Source of the DNA: CAYUNI01 sp964446245
Lineage (GTDB): Bacteria > Patescibacteriota > Minisyncoccia > Phycocordibacterales > XYD1-FULL-46-19
Assembly: GCA_964446245.1 (NCBI GenBank)
Contig: CAYUNI010000003.1
Span: forward strand, 1 to 51,702
Reading direction: 5' to 3'
Length of the DNA: 51,702 nt
In this document: one piece after another, positions 8,212 to 17,719 of the stretch
How positions within the stretch are numbered: the stretch's first letter is position 1
Layout of the letters: every line of letters begins with the position of its first letter
Notes under the pieces: model-generated
Seen by the model: only the letters and a program-made list of their open reading frames with translations
The model's database searches: none
What the model was told of the DNA's origin: nothing
Made by a program: the position numbers and the translations under genes

Positions 8212-11200
8212 TTATTCTGGAAGTTCCCCTGGCCAACGATAATAAAGAATCGGCACAAGGATGAGAGTGAGAATTACCGCAAAGGCTAACCCAAACATAA
8301 TCGCATAGGCTAATGGTCCCCAGATATCACCTGCGTAGGAAAGAGGCACCATACCAATAACAGTGGTTATCGTTGTGAGGAGAATTGGTCGCAGGCGGAC
8401 AACGCTAGCCTCGATTACCAATTCTTTCATAGGGCGTTCGGGATATCGCCGACGAGCTAGATTCATTGAGTCAATTAAGATGATGATATGGTTGATGATA
8501 ATTCCCGTAAGTGCAATAAAACCTAAGAGTGACGGGAAGCTTAATGCTTGACGAGATATGGCTAGGCCCGTAAAAACGCCAATGAGAGATAACGGGACGA
8601 TAATAATTAAATAGAGAGCATAACGGATAGAGTTGAATTCTAGAATTAGAATAGCAAAGATTAAAAGCAAGCCAATAATTAAGGCGATAAACATTTCACT
8701 GAAGGTTTTGTTTATGTCCTCATTTTCTCCACCAACTAATAGACGAACCCCGTCGGGAAGTTTTTCTTTAGCGATTTCTGATTGAAACTTTTTGATGATT
8801 TCGCCAGAAGTCGTCCTTTCATCTACTTGAGAAGTCACTTTTACTATTCGTTCTCGGTTCTCATGCTCGATTGTGCTATTGCTTTTTTTAATCGAGATAT
8901 CTACTACTGAACCCAATAAAATTGTTCCCCTGGGAGTGATGATGGGGATTTGTTTAATTGAATCAAGATTAGTCTTGGTGATGTCCTCTAGGGTTAGATA
9001 ATTAGGATTAAGAGCGGTTTTAAGATTAATATCGATATCTTCGTCCTGAATCCGTAGCGAGGAAGCTTTTAATCCATAGACCGAACCTCGTAATGTTTGA
9101 GCGATACTGGCTGAATTTAGGCCAAAAAGGCTGGCTTTTGCTTGATCGAGGGTCAAAACAAAGTCAGGCAGATCATCTTTGGTGGAGCTATCGACTTCTC
9201 TGGTCCCGGGAATATTTTTAAGGATATTTTCTGCTTTTGCTGCGATTTGATTTAGGAGCCCTAAATCTTCACCGGCAAATTTGATTTCAACCGGAGCGCC
9301 AGTTGGTGGTCCATTATTTGGTTGCAAGACGCGGACAGTGGCGTTGGTGATATTGGCGGTTTTTTCTCTTAACCCCTCGACTATTTCTGTGCTAGTTTGA
9401 GTCCGATTCTTTTTTAGATTGATTGTGATATTGGCGTAGCGAGAACCGCTCTGATTATCGCCTGTACCACTAAAATTAGAGCCTGAACCAATTGTGGTGA
9501 TAAAGGATTCTATCTGCCGGTTTTCATACAACATTTCTTCGATTGTCCGAGTGGCCAAGTCGGTTTCCATCAAGGGCGTGCCTTGATTTTTTTCGATATC
9601 GATATAGATAAAATCAGCATCGGCTTGAGAAAAGAAAACAACTTTGACTAAGCCAACGACAGGAAAAAGTAAGCTGACAAAGAAAGCCAGACCGATTCCC
9701 CACAAGAAGCGTTTTTGAAATTGATTATTGTCGAGTATCTTCCCCATTTGTCGACGATACCATTCTTGAAATAAGCGAGTGTAGGTTTCTTGTTTTTCCA
9801 CTAAATGATTGATACTGCTTCGTTTGAAGGTTTTGGTTGCAATCAGAGGGATTAAAGCCAAAGCGACAAAGATTGAGGCGAGCAAAACAGCAATAAGGGT
9901 GAAAGGAATACTCGCGATAAATTTACCAGTGATTCCTGAGAGGAAAAATAGCGGAACAAAAACGGCAATCGAAGTCATGGTGCCGGCGATCAATGGCCAA
10001 CCGTATTCTTGAAGAGTTTCGTGGGCGGCTTGTTGCCCAGTTTTATTTTCAGTCCACCGGGTATGAATAGATTCGACGACAACAATTCCAGAATCAACCA
10101 AAATACCCACTGCCAAGATGAGTGAGAAAAGGCTAATAAAATTGATAGTATTTCCAGAGTAATATAAACCGATAAACGAAATTAAAAAAGATAACGGTAT
10201 AGATAAAGCGGCAACTAAAGCCTCCCTCCAGCCTAGAGTTAAGAAAAGAATTATAACTACCAAAAAGATAGTTTCTAGACCACTTCGAACAAGTTTTAAT
10301 AAATCATCTTTAACTTGTTTGGAGCTGTCAAAAGAATATAAAATTTCAGCCCCTTTTAAAATCCCCGATTTTTGCATCTCGGTTAAACGTTTTTTTATTG
10401 AAGAAGAAACTTGAGTGATGCTTTCGCCACTTTTTTTGTAAATCGATATTGCGATTGATTGCTTGGCTGGTGTGCCGTTTTGACTAAAACGAGACAAAGA
10501 GCTTGCCATTTCGACCCCTTCAGCAATAGTGCCTAAATCACGGAGGTAAATTGGCTCACCGTTTTTGTTGGTGATAGCAATATCACCAATAGTACTGGGA
10601 TTGGCGATCTCCCCTTCAAACTTAAGAGCATAATCTATGTTATTTGTTGTAATATTGCCGATTGGCATTGAGACATTGCTTCCAGCAATAGCGGCGACAA
10701 TTTCTCCTAAGCGTAAGCCGTAATTTTGCAGACGGCTTTGGTTTAAAATAATCTGGATTTCTTTGTTTCGCGCGCCACTTATCTCTGCTTTGGAAACTCC
10801 GGGCATCGCCTTTAGTTCATCACGCACCTTTTTCGCTAAAGAGGAAAATTCTGAAGCGGGTAAATCCGAAGCAATCGAAGCAATAAACATCGGCTGATCG
10901 GCAAAATTTATTTCTAAAACAGTCGGCTCATTGGCTTCGGCGGGCAATTCGTTTTTAATTTTATCCACTTCATCTTTTAAGTTGCGCAATGATTTTTCTA
11001 AGTCGGCTTGAGCAGTAAATTCTACGGTCACTATTGACGCGCCTTCTCTAGAGATAGAAGTGATTTTATTTAGATCGGTTAGATTATTAAGGCCGTCTTC
11101 TATTTTGTTGGTGACCAATTTTTCTACATCTTGAGCGTTGCTACCAGGAAGTATTGTCATCACAATTCCAACGGGAATCTTCACCTCAGGGGCTGATTCT

Positions 11201-11304
11201 TTGGGAATTAAAACCGCAGCAGTCAAGCCAAGGCCGGTAATCGCTAAAAGTAATAGATAAGTAAATTGTCTTTTGCGGAGAAAAAATTCGAAAAATTTAA
11301 TCAT
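8212..11304 (-). CDS. RND-family efflux transporter (AcrB/HAE1-like)
   Basis: Large proton-driven inner-membrane exporter of 1030 residues with the usual duplicated layout. TM1 lies near 13-31, a large extracytoplasmic porter loop follows, then TM2-6, TM7, a second porter loop and TM8-12. In TM4 the proton-relay pair D407/D408 of AcrB is D404/S405 (ILVDSGIVVVES). In TM10 the AcrB Lys940 position is N938 (GIIINHIIIL). One acidic relay residue is therefore kept while its partners differ, as in several divergent RND subfamilies. It lies 2 bases after its adaptor gene and under the marR operon. No outer-membrane channel gene accompanies it. The substrate is unknown. Confidence 0.93.
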   Translation of the reverse strand: MIKFFEFFLRKRQFTYLLLLAITGLGLTAAVLIPKESAPEVKIPVGIVMTILPGSNAQDVEKLVTNKIEDGLNNLTDLNKITSISREGASIVTVEFTAQADLEKSLRNLKDEVDKIKNELPAEANEPTVLEINFADQPMFIASIASDLPASEFSSLAKKVRDELKAMPGVSKAEISGARNKEIQIILNQSRLQNYGLRLGEIVAAIAGSNVSMPIGNITTNNIDYALKFEGEIANPSTIGDIAITNKNGEPIYLRDLGTIAEGVEMASSLSRFSQNGTPAKQSIAISIYKKSGESITQVSSSIKKRLTEMQKSGILKGAEILYSFDSSKQVKDDLLKLVRSGLETIFLVVIILFLTLGWREALVAALSIPLSFLISFIGLYYSGNTINFISLFSLILAVGILVDSGIVVVESIHTRWTENKTGQQAAHETLQEYGWPLIAGTMTSIAVFVPLFFLSGITGKFIASIPFTLIAVLLASIFVALALIPLIATKTFKRSSINHLVEKQETYTRLFQEWYRRQMGKILDNNQFQKRFLWGIGLAFFVSLLFPVVGLVKVVFFSQADADFIYIDIEKNQGTPLMETDLATRTIEEMLYENRQIESFITTIGSGSNFSGTGDNQSGSRYANITINLKKNRTQTSTEIVEGLREKTANITNATVRVLQPNNGPPTGAPVEIKFAGEDLGLLNQIAAKAENILKNIPGTREVDSSTKDDLPDFVLTLDQAKASLFGLNSASIAQTLRGSVYGLKASSLRIQDEDIDINLKTALNPNYLTLEDITKTNLDSIKQIPIITPRGTILLGSVVDISIKKSNSTIEHENRERIVKVTSQVDERTTSGEIIKKFQSEIAKEKLPDGVRLLVGGENEDINKTFSEMFIALIIGLLLIFAILILEFNSIRYALYLIIIVPLSLIGVFTGLAISRQALSFPSLLGFIALTGIIINHIIILIDSMNLARRRYPERPMKELVIEASVVRLRPILLTTITTVIGMVPLSYAGDIWGPLAYAIMFGLAFAVILTLILVPILYYRWPGELPE

Positions 11305-11306
11305 AA

Positions 11307-12893
11307 TTATTGTTTAATTTTAACTTTTTCCCCTTCTTTTAGGCCTCGCGCATCAAGGACAATTTCCTCGCTACCGATTAGCCCTTGGCTGATTGTTATT
11401 TTGTCTCCCAAGATAAGGCCAGTGATTACAGGAAGAGCTTTAAGAGTATTGTCTGGTTTAACAATAAAAACAGACATCCGGTTCGGTTCTACTTTTAGGG
11501 CCGACAAAGGAATAATAATTTGGGTTGGTTTAGCAAACTTTTCTTCACTTAAATTGCGTCGGATTTTGATATTTATTGACTGGCCATTGATCAGATTTAT
11601 TTTATTGTCAGTAATGGCAATCTTGACATTAATTTTTTTAGTTTGACTATCGAGCGCCGGCGCAATATTGATTACCGTCCCCGCTTCTTGGTTGTCGATT
11701 AAAACACGATTGCCTACTGAAATATTAGGTTGGTCATCTTCAGTAATTGCAGTTTCAATTTGGAGATTAGAATTATTAGAAATTATCGCAACAGGTTGGT
11801 ACATTGAAACAAAATCTCCTCGCTTAAGGTTGAAATTATTCAGAGTCCCCGCTATCGGTGATTTGATGATTGTTTTGTTGTAGTTGGTCTGGGCGACATA
11901 TAGACCAGCTCGTGCTTGCTCTAGATTGGCTTCATTGATCGAAGGGAGGTCAGTGTCGGCTTGAGAGGTTGTTTTTTGGCCAAGATAGGCATTATAGGAA
12001 CCAGTGAGGGTAGAATAGGCACCAGCTAGAGCCGTTCGTGCCCCAGCGAGAGTAGCTTTATAGCCATCTACGGTTGGTGCATAGCGAGCCTCTAAAATTT
12101 GGAAACTATTGACCGAAATCGACATTTTGTCGAGCAAACTACGGATTTGTTCTAGGCGGGCTTTGCTTTTTTCGACCAGATTGGCTTGATCCGTTTGAGA
12201 GTTAAGATTAGTGATTTCTTTTTGCCATTCAGTCATCATCTTTTCGATTTGTAATCGATCGGTATTCATTTGATATTGTAGTTCGCCATCACGGGCAGAT
12301 AAAAAGACTGTAGTGTTAGAGTCGATAATAGAGATTCCGAAAGTTGGTCCAGCCGAACGACCATCACGGAAAAAAGTGTCGATTTTGTTGTGAACGATAT
12401 CATCGGCTGAGGAAAAGGTTGAGCGAAGAGCGCTGGCGAGCGAGGTCTGGGCTTCATTGAGATTTATGGCACCACTTCGAAGTTGGGCTTCAGCTTGGGC
12501 GACGACTGCTTTAGCTTGGAGAAGCCCTGCTTTTTGGGCAGAATTTTCTAATTCAGCAATGACTGTCCCTGCTTCTACTAATTCCCCCTCCTCATGGTAG
12601 ACAGCGGTCACTTGACCTTGAGCTTCGGCTCGGAGCTCAATTTCGTTTCGAGAACTGACCTGACCGATCAAGGGCAGATCACTTTTCCCGCCAGATAAAT
12701 TAGCGATTGAAGCAATAGTCACTTCTCTTGGTTTTCGGTCAGCTTCGGTGATCAGAGTATCGCGCGATCCCCACCAATACAGACCGCCAATGACAATGAG
12801 GATTAAAGAAAAAGTGATAAAACGACCTCTTTTGCTAGAAAGGGCTATTTGATGAAATCTTTGCCAATTAATTTTGAGCTTTTCAGTATTCAT
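11307..12893 (-). CDS. RND efflux periplasmic adaptor (HlyD/MFP family)
   Basis: Membrane-fusion protein that partners the RND pump. The 528 residues start with a membrane anchor (about 24-44). A biotinyl-lipoyl-like half motif follows (VTAVYHEEGELVEAGTVIAELEN), then a very long helical hairpin (about 125-345). The second lipoyl half is IIKSPIAGTLNNFNLKRGDFV, and a beta-barrel and membrane-proximal domain complete the protein. The hairpin is longer than in AcrA (397 aa in total), which may reflect a different envelope distance to span. It is encoded directly between marR and the pump gene with gaps of 4 and 2 bases. Confidence 0.92.
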   Translation of the reverse strand: MNTEKLKINWQRFHQIALSSKRGRFITFSLILIVIGGLYWWGSRDTLITEADRKPREVTIASIANLSGGKSDLPLIGQVSSRNEIELRAEAQGQVTAVYHEEGELVEAGTVIAELENSAQKAGLLQAKAVVAQAEAQLRSGAINLNEAQTSLASALRSTFSSADDIVHNKIDTFFRDGRSAGPTFGISIIDSNTTVFLSARDGELQYQMNTDRLQIEKMMTEWQKEITNLNSQTDQANLVEKSKARLEQIRSLLDKMSISVNSFQILEARYAPTVDGYKATLAGARTALAGAYSTLTGSYNAYLGQKTTSQADTDLPSINEANLEQARAGLYVAQTNYNKTIIKSPIAGTLNNFNLKRGDFVSMYQPVAIISNNSNLQIETAITEDDQPNISVGNRVLIDNQEAGTVINIAPALDSQTKKINVKIAITDNKINLINGQSINIKIRRNLSEEKFAKPTQIIIPLSALKVEPNRMSVFIVKPDNTLKALPVITGLILGDKITISQGLIGSEEIVLDARGLKEGEKVKIKQ

Positions 12894-12897
12894 ATTA

Positions 12898-13320
12898 TTA
12901 ATTTGTTTGATAATTGGTGATTATTTTAGTTAAAATTTTTTCCAGGTTTTTCTGTTCGGCTAGGTCTAAACAGGAGATAACTTGTTGCAAGTGTTTGGCA
13001 ATTTTCGCTCCTTCTTTTACCATCAATATCCGTCCTTTTGGTGTAATTGTCAAACGGACAATTCGTCTATCGCGCGAATCAATTTTTCTTTTTACGGCAG
13101 ACGTTTTAGAAAATAAATTGACGATAGAGGTGGCGGATGGGGCGGAAATTGCTAAAAAATCAGCCAATTCTTTCATTGTTGGCTCTTTTTCAGCAATAAA
13201 ATCGAGGGCGGCTAGTCGGAGTACCACAAAAGGATCATGTTTGCCAGATTGGGTAGTGCAGTGCCCGCGCATTATTCGACCGATGGTGAAAAATTGTGTG
13301 ACGATTTTATTTAAAGCCAT
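12898..13320 (-). CDS. MarR-family transcriptional regulator
   Basis: Winged helix-turn-helix dimer, 140 residues, MarR length. The recognition region reads PTMKELADFLAISAPSATSIVNLF and the wing follows as KRKIDSRDRRIVRLTITPKG, which contains the conserved D-R-R of the family. It is the first gene of the marR-adaptor-pump operon, so it most likely represses its own operon until a ligand or oxidant releases it. A 14-bp perfect inverted repeat just upstream of the promoter (13373-13403) is the obvious operator candidate. Confidence 0.92.
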   Translation of the reverse strand: MALNKIVTQFFTIGRIMRGHCTTQSGKHDPFVVLRLAALDFIAEKEPTMKELADFLAISAPSATSIVNLFSKTSAVKRKIDSRDRRIVRLTITPKGRILMVKEGAKIAKHLQQVISCLDLAEQKNLEKILTKIITNYQTN

Positions 13321-13338
13321 AATTAAAATTAGATCTTG

Positions 13339-13367
13339 ATAAAAAATATGAGCATTGATCTTATCAA
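13339..13367 (-). promoter_or_regulatory. Putative promoter of the marR-efflux operon
   Basis: On the - strand TTGATA (13362-13367) and TTTTAT (13339-13344) are spaced by 17 bases, upstream of the marR ATG. The -10 match is moderate (4 of 6). Confidence 0.4.
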
Positions 13368-13372
13368 TATCT

Positions 13373-13403
13373 ATTAGACTATCTAATAGTTAGATAGTCT
13401 AAT
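13373..13403. promoter_or_regulatory. Putative MarR operator (14-bp inverted repeat)
   Basis: Perfect arms ATTAGACTATCTAA and complement are separated by TAG. The site lies 53 bases upstream of marR and next to the predicted -35 box, as expected for an autoregulatory operator. Confidence 0.6.
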
Positions 13404-13497
13404 AATATTCTATCCAGCCTTTGGTGTCAATTAGTCTTTTAGGGAGGTTTTTCGTGCTTTGCTACAAAAATCTCCCTTCTTATATCCCGATAGGCCC

Positions 13498-13537
13498 CTA
13501 TACACAATTTATAACGATCGTTATAAATTGTGTATAG
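13498..13537. repeat. 40-bp perfect palindrome, copy 2 of the intergenic repeat
   Basis: Same element as 4213-4256. The arms begin CTATACACAA and the shared centre is TTTATAACGATCGTTATAAA. The base pair that differs from copy 1 is changed on both arms, so base pairing is preserved. It lies 65 bases downstream of ddl (-) and about 180 bases upstream of marR. Confidence 0.8.
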
Positions 13538-13601
13538 TGACACAGACAGGCAAGAAAAGGAACTGGGGGATAGAAAGGGTTTGGTGGTAATCTAATAACT
13601 T

Positions 13602-14564
13602 CTATCCTCCGATAACATGTTTTATAAATTGGCTTAAATTAGACCCGATGCTTTTAAGGCCGTGTACAAAAGAACTTTGAGGCATTAAACCAGGCAGGCT
13701 GTTAACTTCAAGAAGGTAAATCCCCCTAGGTGTAAGGCGAAAATCAGCTCGAGAGTATTGATCTAGGCCAAGAGATTGGTGTGCCAAAACTGCTAATCGG
13801 CTGAGCTCGGTTTTTGTTTCCTCAGATAGATCATGGGGCTGGCTGAAAAGTTTATCCCCTATCTCGTATTTGTGGTCGTAATGATAGGCTTTGGGCCCTG
13901 AGCCCGCAAGAATAATTTCTAATGAGGGTAGAGTATAAAAATCCTTCTGCCTAAAATCGCGAATTACTCCTACCGTCATTTCTCGTCCTCGGAGGTATTC
14001 TTCAGCTAAGATTTGCTCATTGTGTTGACCGGCAAGTTTAATTGCTGAGATTAGCTCGGGGAAATTGCGCGCTAGACTCAAGCCGATCGATGACCCATTA
14101 CTTGCGGGTTTGATAACCCAAGGTGGAGGGAGATGATAGAAAATCCGCTTGGCAAAATTTTCAAGATTTTCATCAGGAGTGTTGTAGATACCATAGGGGG
14201 TCCGTATCCCAGCCGATTGAAAGATTTCTTTAGCGCGGATTTTATTCATTGCTAAAGCGCCCGCCAGTGGAGAATGGCTATTGTGTTTGATTAATAGGCG
14301 ATCAAGCTCTCGGGCAACTTGCCCATCTTCTCCATAGTGCCCGTGCAAAGCATTAAAGATGAAGTCAACTTTTTGAGTAAGGGCACTCTTACGAACTGGC
14401 AACCCTTGATAATGCCAAGTGCCATCTTTAGTTATAAGCAAATCAACGTCTTCATATTGGTCGGAGTTTCGAAGACAATCTAAAACCGCGGCTCCGGTTT
14501 GGAGTGAAGGTTCATATTCTGGGCTTGGTCCGCCCCTCAAGACGCCAATCCGCAACTTGGACAT
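13602..14564 (-). CDS. ddl: D-alanine--D-alanine ligase
   Basis: ATP-grasp ligase that makes the D-Ala-D-Ala end of peptidoglycan precursors in the cytoplasm. The start has the substrate loop RGGPSPEYEPSLQ, with E16 at the D-Ala-binding Glu position. ALHGHYGEDGQ, WVIKPASNGSSIG and the C-terminal EVNSLPGLMPQSSF metal/ligand segment are all present. The length of 320 is normal. It ends a tightly spaced run uvrA-uvrC-histidine kinase-response regulator-ddl and starts 19 bases after the regulator stop. Confidence 0.93.
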   Translation of the reverse strand: MSKLRIGVLRGGPSPEYEPSLQTGAAVLDCLRNSDQYEDVDLLITKDGTWHYQGLPVRKSALTQKVDFIFNALHGHYGEDGQVARELDRLLIKHNSHSPLAGALAMNKIRAKEIFQSAGIRTPYGIYNTPDENLENFAKRIFYHLPPPWVIKPASNGSSIGLSLARNFPELISAIKLAGQHNEQILAEEYLRGREMTVGVIRDFRQKDFYTLPSLEIILAGSGPKAYHYDHKYEIGDKLFSQPHDLSEETKTELSRLAVLAHQSLGLDQYSRADFRLTPRGIYLLEVNSLPGLMPQSSFVHGLKSIGSNLSQFIKHVIGG

Positions 14565-14583
14565 AGTTTCTAATATTTATAAA

Positions 14584-14961
14584 TTATTTCAAAATTTCAC
14601 CAATTTTAACCACAACATCATCAAGGGTAAAATTAGCCTTGATTAAAAAGTCTTTTACTCCTAAACTTTGAGCTTTTTCGATATCTTCTTTTTGCCCTAA
14701 ATTGGAAAAAACGATTACGGGAAGTTTCTTGGTCGAATCATTTTCTCGAAGGCCAGCTAAGACTTCAAAGCCGTTTTTACCCGGAAGTAAAAGATCTAAA
14801 AGCAATATATCTGGTTCTTCTTTGGTGATTTTGGTGAGAGCCGATTCACCATCGATTGCTACTGCCACTTCATATCCTTCTTGCTCTAGGCGTTTGGCCG
14901 TCAGCGAGCGTAAAAACTCATCATCTTCGACTATAAAAACTTTTTTATTTTTTTCAGCCAT
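14584..14961 (-). CDS. Single-domain response regulator (REC only)
   Basis: CheY-like receiver of 125 residues with no output domain. The acidic pocket is D13/D14 (VEDDEF), the phospho-acceptor is D56 (LLLDLLLPG), the Ser/Thr switch is in IVFSNLG, and the conserved Lys is in DFLIKAN. It lies 41 bases after the hybrid-free histidine kinase gene, which is its likely phosphodonor. Without a DNA-binding domain it must act by protein contact or pass phosphate on. Confidence 0.92.
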   Translation of the reverse strand: MAEKNKKVFIVEDDEFLRSLTAKRLEQEGYEVAVAIDGESALTKITKEEPDILLLDLLLPGKNGFEVLAGLRENDSTKKLPVIVFSNLGQKEDIEKAQSLGVKDFLIKANFTLDDVVVKIGEILK

Positions 14962-15002
14962 ATTTTTAAAATTATCCTAATACCTTATGTTTTAATTATA
15001 AC

Positions 15003-16475
15003 CTAGTTTTGATTTAGGGGCAAAGTTAAATAAAAGTCTGTCCCCTTGCCCTCAAAAGAATCAAACCAAAGTGTGCCATGGTGTTTCTCGACTATTTCTT
15101 TGGCAATATAAAGCCCTAGACCACTACCATCTGGTTCCATTCTGACCGCATTCCCCGCTCGAAAGAATTTTTGAAATATTTTCTTTTGATCTCGTTCGGT
15201 GATGCCAATTCCGGTATCACTTATTTTAAGAATTAATTGGGGGCGACTGGTATTGAGTCGACTATCGTCAACATTGATGGAGACATTCCCATTTTCTGGA
15301 GTATATTTAATTGCATTGTCTACTAAATTTTCTAGAGCCATTCTTAATTTATCCTTATCGATTTCAATGATTGGCAAATGGGTGACCGGCAATTTGATTG
15401 AAAAGGTTATTTTTTTACTTTGAGCTTGATTGGCAAATTCAAATTTAACAGTTTCGAGAAGTTCGACAAGATTAGCTTTTTGGAAAACATACTTATCTTT
15501 TGCTGATTCGACAAAATCGATATTTAATAGCTCATTGACGATCTTAATCATTCGTTCGGCGCTATCGGCTCCTTTTTTGACAAATTCTTTTTGCTCGGAA
15601 TTAAGGGGGCCAAGACCTTCACCGGAAAGAAGATTAAAAGTCCATTTGATAGCCGCTAGCGGGGTGCGAAGTTGGTGAGTGGTCACTGAAACGAACTTAG
15701 TCTTGGCTTCCTCGAGTTGTTTGAGACGGCTATTGGCTGAAGTAAGCTCAAATTCTTTAGCGGAAAGAGCACGGGTGGTTTCCGCTAGGTCGTGGTTTAA
15801 TTTCTCTAGATTACGGACTTGAGCTTCTTTATTGATTGATTCATGGGCTAACAATTCCCCCCGCTCTTTTAAAAGTTTGGAAATATAAGAAGAGAAAACT
15901 CCAATAATTAGGTAAACAATGCTGATGTTTAAGGTTTTGACGACAGAAAGAGGTAGTACTTGTTTGGGATCGGATAAGTGACCCAAAAAAGAAGCGAGAT
16001 TTGAAAAAAGGGTTGGCTCTAAAATTAAGGTGGCGGTGCCGATTATCAAGCTAGAGCAAATTGCTACAATAATTGGACCCCAGAAACGAAATAAGACAGC
16101 AGCTTCGACGATTGGAATGAAAAACATAATTGGAACAATGCTCTCAGCGCCTCCTTCGCCAATTAAACCTCCAGATAAAATAAAAATAGTCGAAAAGACT
16201 GATAGTTCGGTAGAAATTTGCAGTAAACTTAAAAAATTTAAATTTTTATTTTTGAAATTAGAAAAATCGGCGAGTTTGAGATAAGTTTGAAAAAGCAGGT
16301 TGATCGTTATCATTGAAATAGCAAGAATCGCTATCATCCCACCTCGAAGACTGCCAAGGCCGACATTGTTTAACTGAGCGATTAGTCCAATCAACAAAAT
16401 CCCCGGTAAGTAAAACCAGCGAAAAGCGACGATCCAGCGATTGGCTTCCCAGTGGGAACGATCGAGTTCGTTCAT
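15003..16475 (-). CDS. Membrane sensor histidine kinase
   Basis: 490-residue kinase. The N-terminal half (about 15-205) has six or seven hydrophobic helices and no extracytoplasmic sensor domain, so it may sense within the membrane. A coiled coil (about 210-260) leads to the HisKA domain with phospho-acceptor H267 (TTHQLRTPLAAIKW). The ATPase domain has the N box LVDNAIKYTPE, G1 DTGIGI and G2 GSGLGLYIAKE. Its start lies 3 bases after the uvrC stop and the receiver gene follows, so it is transcribed together with DNA repair genes. Confidence 0.93.
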   Translation of the reverse strand: MNELDRSHWEANRWIVAFRWFYLPGILLIGLIAQLNNVGLGSLRGGMIAILAISMITINLLFQTYLKLADFSNFKNKNLNFLSLLQISTELSVFSTIFILSGGLIGEGGAESIVPIMFFIPIVEAAVLFRFWGPIIVAICSSLIIGTATLILEPTLFSNLASFLGHLSDPKQVLPLSVVKTLNISIVYLIIGVFSSYISKLLKERGELLAHESINKEAQVRNLEKLNHDLAETTRALSAKEFELTSANSRLKQLEEAKTKFVSVTTHQLRTPLAAIKWTFNLLSGEGLGPLNSEQKEFVKKGADSAERMIKIVNELLNIDFVESAKDKYVFQKANLVELLETVKFEFANQAQSKKITFSIKLPVTHLPIIEIDKDKLRMALENLVDNAIKYTPENGNVSINVDDSRLNTSRPQLILKISDTGIGITERDQKKIFQKFFRAGNAVRMEPDGSGLGLYIAKEIVEKHHGTLWFDSFEGKGTDFYLTLPLNQN

Positions 16476-16478
16476 TGA

Positions 16479-17714
16479 CTAAATTATAGCACCCTCGCGT
16501 TGTTTTTTCCTGTGGAAAGATATTGCTAAACGATGAGCTTCAGCGTTGGTGGTGATAATCGCTTGTCGGTGGTCGGCAATTATTTTAGAATCCCCTGCTA
16601 AATGGGAAGCTTTATGATTTTGGTCTTTAGTCACGGCAACTATGGGTATTTGGGGGAATATTTTTAAGGCGACCTGGCGCTGGCGTTCATCACCATCGAC
16701 AATGATTAAGTCGGGAATGGGCCATTCGGAATGATTTTTTCGGCGAATAAGTATTTCTTCCAAAGCTTTAGGATCGTTTATTTCTCCCCTAGCTAGGGTT
16801 TTTATTTTAAAAAGACGATTAGATTTTTTTTCTATTTCACCGTCGTTCCAGACCGCAAGCGCTCCGACAATGTTTTGACCAGCCAAATGGGCGACATCAT
16901 AAGCTTCGAATCTTAATCTGTGGGTTTGGATTTCGGCAAAAGAACGCCCTAAAAAAGCCACATCATTGATGTGCTTAAGAGCCAGCCAGCTCCGCTTTAT
17001 TTTTTGGGCTTGTTCAAATTTTTCAGCTTGGGCCAATTTTTTCATTTCTTTCTCCAGCGAATTCAGTAATTTTGTCTTTTGCCCATTAAAAAATAAATCA
17101 AGGTGTTTTATTATTTGAGAGTATTCTTTGGGTTTAATTTTGCCGAAACAAACTCCCGGACAAAGCCCAAGCTGATAGTTAAAACAGGGGCGACATTTTT
17201 TAATTTTTTCGGAATAAAAACAGGGAGTACACTTGTCGCGAAAAGGAAATATCCGACGAATAATTTTAAGTGCTTCACGAAGATCTTGGCCACTAGGAAA
17301 AGGGCCATAGGAATATTTAATAGAGATTTCTTTTTTTTGAGGGCCAAATAATTCTCGACCACGCACTAGTAGTACTCGAGGAAAAATTTCTTTGGTGATG
17401 ACCACAAAAAAATAACTTTTATCGTCTTTTTCGCGGGCATTATATTTAGGCTGGTGTTTTTTGATTAGCGCTGATTCCAAAATTAATGCTTCGAGCGCTG
17501 AATCGGTCTCTTGCCAACTGATTTTAGTAGCTTCGGTGAGCATTTTGGTCAAGCGTGGACCGCGAGTAAGGAGCAAATCTGGACCAAAATAAGATTTTAT
17601 CCGGTCGTGCAAAGAGGTGGCCTTACCAATGTATAAAATCGTCTGATTTTTAAAGAAAAAATAGACCCCAGATTTGTTTGGTAATTTGTATTTTTTAAGA
17701 TCAGCTTTAACCAT
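16479..17714 (-). CDS. uvrC: UvrABC system protein C, short form
   Basis: UvrC makes the 3' and 5' incisions in nucleotide excision repair. The N-terminal GIY-YIG nuclease is seen in GVYFFF (16-21) and YIGKA (28-32). A Cys-rich segment follows (CTPC...CRPC...CPGVC), then a UVR motif (about 215-250) for UvrB contact. The RNase-H-like 5' nuclease has AYDVAH, LIIVDGDERQ and AEAHRLAISFHRKK. The protein stops soon after the last His (411 aa against about 610 in E. coli), so the C-terminal tandem helix-hairpin-helix domain is absent. The stop is followed directly by the kinase gene, so this is the native end and not a frameshift. Confidence 0.92.
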   Translation of the reverse strand: MVKADLKKYKLPNKSGVYFFFKNQTILYIGKATSLHDRIKSYFGPDLLLTRGPRLTKMLTEATKISWQETDSALEALILESALIKKHQPKYNAREKDDKSYFFVVITKEIFPRVLLVRGRELFGPQKKEISIKYSYGPFPSGQDLREALKIIRRIFPFRDKCTPCFYSEKIKKCRPCFNYQLGLCPGVCFGKIKPKEYSQIIKHLDLFFNGQKTKLLNSLEKEMKKLAQAEKFEQAQKIKRSWLALKHINDVAFLGRSFAEIQTHRLRFEAYDVAHLAGQNIVGALAVWNDGEIEKKSNRLFKIKTLARGEINDPKALEEILIRRKNHSEWPIPDLIIVDGDERQRQVALKIFPQIPIVAVTKDQNHKASHLAGDSKIIADHRQAIITTNAEAHRLAISFHRKKQREGAII

Positions 17715-17719
17715 TATTT

